Source: an uncultured Campylobacter sp.
GTDB taxonomy: Bacteria > Campylobacterota > Campylobacteria > Campylobacterales > Campylobacteraceae
Length of the DNA: 12,538 bases
Reading direction: 5' to 3'
NCBI RefSeq assembly: GCF_938030785.1
Contig: NZ_CALHIK010000068.1
Location: forward strand, 1 to 12,538
Under the pieces are notes generated by a model. It was not told the origin of the DNA. It searched no databases and worked only from the letters and a program-made list of their open reading frames with translations. Made by a program: the position numbers and the translations under genes. Shown here one piece after another: positions 1 through 6,280 of this stretch (position 1 is its first letter; the number at the start of each line of letters is the position of its first letter).

Positions 1-1334
1 AAATAATCGCCGTCGAAGCTTACGAGCGAGTATTTGCGCTCGCCCCCAAGCGCCTCTACGAGCTCCGGCACGCTAAGGAACGTGAGGCTGTCGGCGCCTA
101 TAAATTTGCAAATTTCATCCGTGCTCATATTTGCGGCGATCAGCTCGCGCACGCTCGGCGTGTCGATGCCGTAGCGCTCGGGATACTTTAGCTCCGGGCT
201 TGCGATGCACATATGTACGCGCGCCGCGCCCGCATGGCGCAGAAGCTCGACGATCTTTTTGCTCGTGGTGCCGCGCACGATGCTATCGTCCACGACGACG
301 ACGCTTTTGCCGTGAAGTGCTGCGCCGATCGGGTTTAGCTTGAGTTTGACCTTTAAATTTCGCACCTCTTGCGTCGGCTCGATGAAGGTGCGGCCGATGT
401 AGTGGTTGCGCACGATCGCCATCTCGAAGGGCAGCTTGCTCTCTTGCGCGAAACCCAGCGCCGCCGGCACGCCGCTATCGGGCACGGGCACGACGAAATC
501 AGCCTTTAAACTCCCGCATTTTCGCGCGAGCGCAGCGCCCAGTTTTTTTCTGACCTCATATACGTTTTTGCCCTCTACGACGCTGTCTGGGCGCGCAAAG
601 TAGATGTATTCAAACGCGCAAATTCTAGCCTCCGCGGCTTTTAAAATTTGAACCGAGCTAAACTCATCCTTGCCCTCTTCGAAGATCACCATCTCGCCGG
701 GCTTTACGTCGCGGATGAACTCGGCTCCTACGAGATCAAACGCACAGGTTTCGCTCGCGACGATGTAGCCGCCGTCTTTGAGCCTGCCGATGCTGAGCGG
801 ACGCACGCCGTAGCGATCGCGCACGGCAAACATCTTCGAGCGGCTCAGGATCAGAAGCGAATACGCGCCCACGCACTGATTCAGCGCTTCGATGATGCGG
901 TCTTTTAGATGCTCCTGCTTACAGCGCGAGATGAGGTGCAGGATGTTTTCGGTATCCATGTTGGACTGAAAGATCGCCCCTTCGCTTACGAGCTTACGGC
1001 GAATTTCGTCTTTATTGATCAAATTTCCGTTATGAACGATCGAGATCTCCCCCAGAGCGTAGTTGCCGGCTACCGGCTGCGCGTCCTTTAGGCTGTCTGC
1101 GCCCGCGGTGCCGTAGCGGTTGTGGCCGATTGCGATGTTTCCCTTTAATATTTCAAAACTCGCGGGGCTAAAAACCTCCGTCACGAGCCCCGTGGCTTTG
1201 ATCGTTTTGATGTGATGATTAAAGCTCGAGCTTATGCCGCTTGCCTCCTGGCCGCGGTGCTGCATGGCAAAAAGCCCGTAATACGCGGTCTTAGCCGCAC
1301 CTTCGGAATTTATGACTCCCACGATTGCGCACAT
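1..1334 (-). CDS. purF: Amidophosphoribosyltransferase PurF, 3' end cut by window edge
   Basis: PurF transfers the glutamine amide nitrogen to PRPP, giving phosphoribosylamine, the first committed step of purine synthesis in the cytoplasm. The reading begins MCAIVGVINS at 1334, so Cys2 becomes the N-terminal nucleophile of the Ntn-hydrolase glutaminase domain once Met is removed; there is no propeptide. Also visible are MQHRGQEASGI, GHNRYGTAG and HNGN in the glutaminase half, and the PRPP-binding motif VVVVDDSIVRGTTS (encoded around 255-300) in the transferase half. The window holds 444 codons and ends in SLVSFDGDY; relatives are about 445 residues as I recall, so almost nothing is missing. 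Of the four Cys that bind the 4Fe-4S cluster in the Bacillus type, only the one in SETCAFD is kept. The ribosome-binding site AAGAGG overlaps the stop codon of the upstream toxin gene, so the gene is probably transcribed from the dapB side. Confidence 0.96.
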   Translation of the reverse strand, partial: MCAIVGVINSEGAAKTAYYGLFAMQHRGQEASGISSSFNHHIKTIKATGLVTEVFSPASFEILKGNIAIGHNRYGTAGADSLKDAQPVAGNYALGEISIVHNGNLINKDEIRRKLVSEGAIFQSNMDTENILHLISRCKQEHLKDRIIEALNQCVGAYSLLILSRSKMFAVRDRYGVRPLSIGRLKDGGYIVASETCAFDLVGAEFIRDVKPGEMVIFEEGKDEFSSVQILKAAEARICAFEYIYFARPDSVVEGKNVYEVRKKLGAALARKCGSLKADFVVPVPDSGVPAALGFAQESKLPFEMAIVRNHYIGRTFIEPTQEVRNLKVKLKLNPIGAALHGKSVVVVDDSIVRGTTSKKIVELLRHAGAARVHMCIASPELKYPERYGIDTPSVRELIAANMSTDEICKFIGADSLTFLSVPELVEALGGERKYSLVSFDGDY

Positions 1335-1345
1335 TTTCTAACCTC

Positions 1346-1702
1346 TTAAATTTTATTTTTTAGAAATTTATCTATATTTTGTTTTATACTCGGCAGGTAG
1401 TCGCTAATTACGCTTTGAACGATGGCTAAATTTAATCCTTCGTAATCGTGTGCCGAAGCGTTTCTGATCCCGCGAAATCCTGCTATATCGCTTGGTGCGA
1501 ATATACTTAGAATTTCCATATCGCCGCTATCTTGAATTTTTTGCAGTTGCTCGTTGCAAGAGATTAGATGCATTATTACCGCTGGCCGGTCGCGAAGTTC
1601 GTCAGCAAGCGCTTTTTCAACACCGATTTTGCAGATTTGTTGTATCGCGTCTATCTTTTTGCAGATCAACTCAAGCCTTTGTAAATTCCTCTTATTATAC
1701 AT
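1346..1702 (-). CDS. HepT-like HEPN-domain toxin (DUF86 type) of a HEPN/MNT module
   Basis: A 118-residue, mostly helical protein with the RX4HXY motif that defines HepT-type HEPN RNases: Arg80, His85 and Tyr87 in RNASAHDY. An upstream stretch, RDRPAVIMHLISCNEQLQKI, fits the helix before the motif in DUF86 proteins, and the length fits the family. In characterised pairs the toxin cleaves RNA and is silenced when the MNT partner AMPylates the motif tyrosine; that this pair does so is inference. Its ATG (1702) lies inside the end of the antitoxin gene (8-base overlap), which suggests translational coupling. Its stop codon forms part of the purF ribosome-binding site, 11 bases from the purF ATG. 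GC is about 38% by hand count against about 55% in sampled purF and 60% in sampled dapB, a sign of horizontal acquisition. All motif residues are intact, so it looks functional. Confidence 0.88.
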   Translation of the reverse strand: MYNKRNLQRLELICKKIDAIQQICKIGVEKALADELRDRPAVIMHLISCNEQLQKIQDSGDMEILSIFAPSDIAGFRGIRNASAHDYEGLNLAIVQSVISDYLPSIKQNIDKFLKNKI

Positions 1703-2012
1703 AGATAGCTCCTTCTAGTAGCTTTAGCTTCTTTTCATCGCTCATCGATGCAGTATCGCATATATCTACCGAAATTTTAAATTTATTAGCGATTCGTCCT
1801 CTTAGCTCGTCTAAATATATAAACGTTCGCATACCGCCGCCAAGACGAGCGATTGTTTGCTCGCTACTTTCGATAGTTACGTCGATATCCGAAGCGATAT
1901 TCGCTCCGCCTTTGGCGTAGCTGCCGAATAGCCCGACTTTGTAAATTCCAAAGCTTTCAAGCTCGGGCTTTAGCTCGCGCAGAAAATTTAAAATTTCATC
2001 TTTTGTAGGCAT
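1695..2012 (-). CDS. MntA-like minimal nucleotidyltransferase, antitoxin of the HEPN/MNT module
   Basis: A 105-residue protein of the DNA polymerase beta nucleotidyltransferase superfamily (MNT family). It carries the complete GSX10DXD signature: Gly30-Ser31, then Asp42 and Asp44 in SDIDVTIE, with a likely third metal-binding acid at Asp83 (SVDIC). In studied HEPN/MNT systems the MNT protein transfers AMP from ATP to the tyrosine of the HepT RX4HXY motif and so neutralises the toxin; the same role here is inferred from motif and order, antitoxin first. I chose the ATG at 2012 because GAGAGG lies four bases upstream. An in-frame TTG at 2036 would add eight residues but lies only four bases after the dapB stop and lacks a good ribosome-binding site. 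GC is about 41%, well below both flanking housekeeping genes. It begins 28 bases after dapB with no obvious promoter of its own. Confidence 0.88.
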   Translation of the reverse strand: MPTKDEILNFLRELKPELESFGIYKVGLFGSYAKGGANIASDIDVTIESSEQTIARLGGGMRTFIYLDELRGRIANKFKISVDICDTASMSDEKKLKLLEGAIYV

Positions 2013-2016
2013 TTTT

Positions 2017-2022
2017 CCTCTC
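2017..2022 (-). promoter_or_regulatory. Ribosome-binding site that decides the MNT antitoxin start
   Basis: GAGAGG on the minus strand, four bases before the ATG at 2012. It supports that ATG over the in-frame TTG at 2036. The AAATTT word directly upstream (2023-2028) is the same arrangement seen before dapB, purF and mreB. Confidence 0.7.
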
Positions 2023-2040
2023 AAATTTAGCCGCAAAGGT

Positions 2041-2802
2041 CTAGATTCCTAAGCAGTCGTCGATACCGTAAAGCCCCCTATTTTGGGGCGCTAGCCATAC
2101 TGCGGCCTTTATCGCGCCTCTGGCAAAGGTCGCGCGCGAAGTTGCCGTATGATTTAGCTCGATAAATTCGCCATCGCCGTAAAATCCCACGGTGTGGCGT
2201 CCGACGATGTCGCCTCCGCGCAGCGACATCACGGCGATTTCGTCCTTGCCGCGCTCACCGATGAGCCCGTCGCGACCGCTTACGCGCACATCTTTTAAAT
2301 CTAGCCCTCGCGCGCTTGCGGCACTTTCCGCAAGGCTCATTGCCGTACCGCTCGGGGCGTCTTTTTTGTGGCGGTGGTGCATCTCTAAAATTTCGCAGTC
2401 AAAATCGCGCAGGCTCTTGCTGGCAAGCGCTACGAGCTTGTTTAGCACCGCGACGCCCAGGCTCATATTCGTAGCGTGCAGCACGGGCATCTTTGCGCCG
2501 CACTCGTGCAGTAGCCGCTCGCCCTCCTCTCCTAGAGCCGTCGTGCCGATGCAAAGCGGCTTTGGGTGCGAAAGCGCAAATTTCATTAAGCTTATCGCGC
2601 CGTCTCGGATCGTGAAGTCTATCACGACGTCGCAGCCGCTAAAAAGCTCGTCGTAGCTGCTTACTACGGCGCAGCTTGGCGTATAATCAAGCGGCGCGAC
2701 CGTGTAGATCACGCTTGCTCGCACCTGATCGAAATTTTTCAGGCACTCGTAGATCATCGTGCCCATTCTGCCGCTTCCGCCGTGAATTCCTATATTTATC
2801 AT
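2041..2802 (-). CDS. dapB: 4-hydroxy-tetrahydrodipicolinate reductase DapB
   Basis: DapB reduces hydroxy-tetrahydrodipicolinate to tetrahydrodipicolinate with NAD(P)H, in the cytoplasmic pathway to diaminopimelate (for peptidoglycan) and lysine. The 253-residue protein has the N-terminal Rossmann motif GIHGGSGRMG (residues 5-14) and the family signature HHRHKKDAPSGTA (142-154). In this signature His142 and Lys146 match the E. coli catalytic pair His159/Lys163, and DAPSGTA binds substrate. Length fits the roughly 250-270 residues of the family and the protein is complete. The ATG at 2802 is preceded by AAGGAG and by a probable -10 box at 2830-2835. In C. jejuni dapB sits next to purF as I recall; here a toxin-antitoxin pair lies between them on the same strand. 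Confidence 0.97.
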   Translation of the reverse strand: MINIGIHGGSGRMGTMIYECLKNFDQVRASVIYTVAPLDYTPSCAVVSSYDELFSGCDVVIDFTIRDGAISLMKFALSHPKPLCIGTTALGEEGERLLHECGAKMPVLHATNMSLGVAVLNKLVALASKSLRDFDCEILEMHHRHKKDAPSGTAMSLAESAASARGLDLKDVRVSGRDGLIGERGKDEIAVMSLRGGDIVGRHTVGFYGDGEFIELNHTATSRATFARGAIKAAVWLAPQNRGLYGIDDCLGI

Positions 2803-2829
2803 CGCCGCTCCTTAAATTTTAATCCGCTT

Positions 2830-2835
2830 AGTATA
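2830..2835 (-). promoter_or_regulatory. Probable -10 box of the dapB promoter
   Basis: TATACT on the minus strand (five of six matches to TATAAT) in the 50-base gap between the DUF748 stop and the dapB ATG. It would start transcription near 2823, leaving a leader of about 20 bases that contains AAGGAG. There is no convincing -35, which is normal for Campylobacter sigma-70 promoters. The transcript would continue through the toxin-antitoxin pair into purF. Confidence 0.5.
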
Positions 2836-2852
2836 GCCAAATTTTGCTTACA

Positions 2853-5800
2853 CTACCTCTCTACGCCGAGACTTAGCGGGATAAAGCTGTTTTGTTTAAG
2901 CTCGGCTTCGCTTGGTTTTTTGATCTCTATGCGAGAGGCGCTTACACCGCGCTGCACGAGTGCCGCTTGCACGGCAGTCGCCCTGGCAAGGGCTAACTCA
3001 TCAAGACGCGAACGGGTAAATTTCTGCGCCCCTATCAGCTCCTCCATCGCCTCATCGCCGCCGGATTTGATGCCGTATTTGATCTTAAGCGCCGCTATGG
3101 CTTCATCCGTGGAGAGACCTTGTTTATTAGACATCAACGTGAGGGTATTTTGCAGCGAGCGCCTTTTAAACTCGTGAGTATCGAGCTTTTCGTTATACGC
3201 GGAGTTTAGGATGATCTTAAGTTCGGGCTTGGCTTTTGCGACCTTGGCTAAATCATCTATTTTGGAGCTTTCGCTGATTAAAATTTCGCTGCTCGCCGCC
3301 TCAAAATCGATACTTTCGAGCTTTTTCGTATCTACGCCCGCGATCTTTCCCATAAATCTAAACGGGCTTAACACGATATCCGAGAGCAGCTTTTTGACCG
3401 CGCCCCAAACGAGCGCGCCGTAGCTAAATTTCGGATCGCTTAGCGTGCCGCTTAGAGGCAAGCTAATATCGATCTGATCGTCGCTATCCTTTAGGATCGA
3501 TACGACTAGGCCGATCGGAAGCCTCAGCGCGTCCTTGCTCTGCACCTCTTTGCCGAGCTCGAAGCGGTCTAAATTTAGATCATTGCTTGCGTTTAGCTTG
3601 CCATCGTCGATTTTGTAGGCGAGTTTTAAATTTAACTTACCGCCTGCGATTTCATTGCCGATATACTTGGCGGTATAGGGCGATGCGGGCACAAGCGGGA
3701 TCTCCTTTAAAACGACGTTTATATCGCTTTTGCGTTTAAAATCCAGCGGATAGACGCGCGCCGTGATGCTCGCTAGCCCGCTTCCGCTTACGAGCGAGCT
3801 AAGCTTGATATCCGCCGCCCGCTTCGGACTGATCTCGCTGATGCTTGCTTTCATATCGCTGATGCGCAGTTTAAAGGGCGTTGCTAGACTCTCGTCGGTA
3901 AAATTTAAACTGCCGCCGCTAAGCGAGATATTTTTTACGCTCCAGGCAAAGCTTGCCTTGCTTTTTGCGGATCTATTAGGCGCAGCTTCGGCGGGCTTTG
4001 CGGTCTGTTTTGCCTGCGCGGCGGGCTTTATCAGCGAGAGCAAATTTAAACGCCTATCTTTATTTAGCGAGATATTTGCCGCGGGTGAGCCAAGAGCGAT
4101 CTTGTTTAGCGTGAGAGAGCTTGGGCTTAGCGCGATTTGCGCGACATTCAGCGACGCAAGGGAGAAAATTTTATCCCTGCCCGAGCTTAGCGCCAAGCCC
4201 TTGCCCGATAGCTTCGCTTCGAGCGAGAATGCGTTTGAAAGCTTCAGCTGCCCTTGCGTAGAAAGCTCGCCTGCGATGGAGCCCGTGATAAATTCCGCCG
4301 CGTATCTGTTAAAAACGCTCAAATTTGGCGCATTTAGGCTAAAGCTCACGCCTACGTTAAGCGGCGCGATGCTAACCTTGCCGTCCGCGCTAGCGGTGAT
4401 CTCGCCCGTGATAAGGCTTGCTTTGATACCGAAGGGCTCGGCGAAATTCGAGCTTAGCCCGCTTAGCGTGGCGCTGAAATCCTTGATCTCGTGCACATTG
4501 TTTTTAACGATAAAGCTCTCGCCGATCTTAGCCTTTGCGCCCGTTACGGAGGCCTCGCCGATCTTAAATTTTAAAGCGGGGCTTTTGGCGGGCTTTTTAG
4601 AATCTGAATTTGCGCCGCTTGCCGTAGAGTTTGCGTCCGCCGGGTTTGTATCGCCCGCGCTCGCCGTTTTTTTAAAGCTCGCGGGATTTTTAGAAATCGC
4701 GCTTAAAATAGCCAGATCGTTTATGCTTTTGGCGCCGTTAACGCCCACTTCCGAGTTGAAAAACGGCTCGTTTAGCAAAATTTTATCCACACCCAGATCG
4801 AGATCCGCGACGTTAAATTTAACCCCTTGCACGCCGAAGCTTTCAAATCCGCTAAAAATTCCGTTTTTGTTTGCGATTTTGGAGTTTGAAATTTTAGCAA
4901 ACTCCAGGCTTACGCCGTTTTGCGCGCCCTCTTTGTCGTAGCTAAACGCGCCCAGCTCGGTTGCGGCGACCGAAATTTTATCGCTGCGCGCGAGCGTAAT
5001 CTGCGTATCCGCGATACTAAAGGCGCCAAAACCCGTATGAAGGGCCGTATCGTTACCTTCGGCGTTAAATTTTAAGAAATTTTCCGTGATTTTAGTGTCG
5101 TTTGAGACGACCGAAATTTGCGGGTTTGCAAAGCTTGAGCGGTTTAGATCTACGCTTTTTACGGCGGAGTTTAGCCGCAAGTTCGCGCCCGTTTTATTAA
5201 AATCCAGCGCAAAATCCGCGACCTGCGCACCCTCAAAGCCTGTGGAAATTTTGGTTTCGTTCATATCGTATTTTGCGCCCGAAAATAGAACTTTCGGAAT
5301 CATCACTTTGCCTGAAATTTCATTCGAAACGTCCGTATTTAGGCTAAAGCTCGGGATTTTTAGCGAGTCTAGAGAAATTAAATTTTGATCTTGCAAAATT
5401 TCTAGGCTTTGCAGCTCGAGCTTTGAGTTTTCAAGCGCAAATTTTATATTTTCATCGAGGCTCAATCGGTAATTCAGCTCGGCGGAAAGGAAGCCGTTTT
5501 TAAACCGCACGCCGCTAGGATCGAGATACGATAGCCAAAACGGATCGATTTTCAGCCGCGAGATATCTACCTTGCCGTGCAGACGAAGAGGCGCCAGGTC
5601 GATGGCTCCATCGAAGCTCAGCGCGTCGTATGTGCGCGAAACGGCGCTTAAATCGTGCTCGCCGATCGTTTCGTCCTTTAAATTTAGCCCGTTGATCTCA
5701 TAATTTAGCTCGGTCGAGATGAGCGAAAACGGCTTTTTCAGGGAGTTATCGACGTAGCCCAGAGAGCCGCGCTCGATCTTAAAATTATTCAGCGTGACGT

Positions 5801-6215
5801 TGAAGCTGGAGTTTTCATCCTTACTTTCGCTCTTTTGCTCCGAAAGTAGCGGCTCAAAATTGAAGGTGCCGTTTTGCTCGCGCTCGACGTGAAATTTAGG
5901 GGATTTAAGATGCAAAATTTCTACTGCGAGAGTCTTTTTAAAAAGCTTTGAAAAGCCGATTTTTAAATTTATCTCATCGGCGCTAAACAGCGGCTTAAAG
6001 GTGCTAAGCTCGGGGCGCGTGATATTTAGCTCGTAGGTAAAGGGGTTAAATTTGGCGTCCTGCACGCTAAAGTTTGCTCTGCCTTCTAGAATTTTAGGCA
6101 GCGCCTTTTCGATAAAAAGCGGCACGCCGAAAAAGCCCGCAAGCACGTAAAACAGCGCAAATCCGCCCAAGCCGCAAGCAAACTTACGTCGGTGTTTTAT
6201 AAAAAATTTTTTCAT
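2853..6215 (-). CDS. DUF748 / AsmA-like protein, membrane-anchored and periplasmic
   Basis: A 1120-residue protein with a basic N-terminus and one hydrophobic segment (about 12-34), so it is probably anchored in the inner membrane with the bulk in the periplasm. The rest is dominated by alternating beta-strand patterns typical of AsmA-like repeats. A repeat unit recurs: GSLGYVDNSLKKPF (about 151-163) and GSLNFTDESLATPF (about 768-781). Two Ala/Lys/Ser/Pro-rich linkers lie near 515-548 and 730-754. The stretch near 917-967 (ISLPLSGTLSDPKFSYGALV, then SPFRFMGKIAG) is the DUF748 signature. The C-terminal 130 residues (IDDLAKVAKAKPELKIILNS onward) resemble an OmpA-like fold. Family members are thought to help move lipids between membranes or maintain the outer membrane; the exact role here is unknown. 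I chose ATG 6215: a TTG at 6269 would lie upstream of the -10 box at 6246-6251. ATG 6227 is possible but has no ribosome-binding site. Confidence 0.85.
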   Translation of the reverse strand: MKKFFIKHRRKFACGLGGFALFYVLAGFFGVPLFIEKALPKILEGRANFSVQDAKFNPFTYELNITRPELSTFKPLFSADEINLKIGFSKLFKKTLAVEILHLKSPKFHVEREQNGTFNFEPLLSEQKSESKDENSSFNVTLNNFKIERGSLGYVDNSLKKPFSLISTELNYEINGLNLKDETIGEHDLSAVSRTYDALSFDGAIDLAPLRLHGKVDISRLKIDPFWLSYLDPSGVRFKNGFLSAELNYRLSLDENIKFALENSKLELQSLEILQDQNLISLDSLKIPSFSLNTDVSNEISGKVMIPKVLFSGAKYDMNETKISTGFEGAQVADFALDFNKTGANLRLNSAVKSVDLNRSSFANPQISVVSNDTKITENFLKFNAEGNDTALHTGFGAFSIADTQITLARSDKISVAATELGAFSYDKEGAQNGVSLEFAKISNSKIANKNGIFSGFESFGVQGVKFNVADLDLGVDKILLNEPFFNSEVGVNGAKSINDLAILSAISKNPASFKKTASAGDTNPADANSTASGANSDSKKPAKSPALKFKIGEASVTGAKAKIGESFIVKNNVHEIKDFSATLSGLSSNFAEPFGIKASLITGEITASADGKVSIAPLNVGVSFSLNAPNLSVFNRYAAEFITGSIAGELSTQGQLKLSNAFSLEAKLSGKGLALSSGRDKIFSLASLNVAQIALSPSSLTLNKIALGSPAANISLNKDRRLNLLSLIKPAAQAKQTAKPAEAAPNRSAKSKASFAWSVKNISLSGGSLNFTDESLATPFKLRISDMKASISEISPKRAADIKLSSLVSGSGLASITARVYPLDFKRKSDINVVLKEIPLVPASPYTAKYIGNEIAGGKLNLKLAYKIDDGKLNASNDLNLDRFELGKEVQSKDALRLPIGLVVSILKDSDDQIDISLPLSGTLSDPKFSYGALVWGAVKKLLSDIVLSPFRFMGKIAGVDTKKLESIDFEAASSEILISESSKIDDLAKVAKAKPELKIILNSAYNEKLDTHEFKRRSLQNTLTLMSNKQGLSTDEAIAALKIKYGIKSGGDEAMEELIGAQKFTRSRLDELALARATAVQAALVQRGVSASRIEIKKPSEAELKQNSFIPLSLGVER

Positions 6216-6245
6216 TTTTCCGCTCATTAATTTTGATAGCGTAAA

Positions 6246-6251
6246 ATTATA
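6246..6251 (-). promoter_or_regulatory. Probable -10 box of the DUF748 gene promoter
   Basis: A perfect TATAAT on the minus strand in the divergent intergenic region. Transcription would begin near 6239, about 24 bases before the ATG at 6215. There is no clear -35 at 17-base spacing. On the opposite strand TAAAAT at 6242-6247 could serve queH, in which case the two divergent promoters would overlap; that is much less certain. Confidence 0.6.
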
Positions 6252-6280
6252 TCCAAAAATTTCGTGCAAAGGGTTAAATT

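Noticed and set aside
131..1091. Four short open frames on the plus strand opposite purF
   Set aside because: purF is clearly coded on the minus strand with all its motifs. The plus-strand frames give Arg- and Ala-rich peptides with no known family.
1335..2040. Insertion sequence or integrase remnants around the toxin-antitoxin pair
   Set aside because: No transposase-like frame, inverted repeats or tRNA attachment site was found. Only the short direct repeat reported above is present.
2041..2060. Search for a terminator after dapB
   Set aside because: No GC-rich hairpin followed by a T-run is seen between dapB and the MNT gene. This agrees with read-through into the toxin-antitoxin pair.
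2192..2656. A 154-codon frame antisense to dapB
   Set aside because: It overlaps the catalytic core coding of dapB and shows Ser- and Pro-rich low-complexity translation typical of a shadow frame.
3763..4941. A 392-codon open frame on the plus strand, antisense to the DUF748 gene
   Set aside because: It lies wholly inside a well-supported gene, is rich in Leu, Ser and Ala as antisense frames usually are, and has no recognisable domain or ribosome site. The base composition of the real gene explains it.
6201..6212. Run of six A then six T near the start of the DUF748 gene as a possible phase-variation tract or terminator
   Set aside because: Part of the Lys-Lys-Phe-Phe coding start. It is short and mixed, there is no G-tract as in Campylobacter contingency genes, and no GC stem for a terminator.
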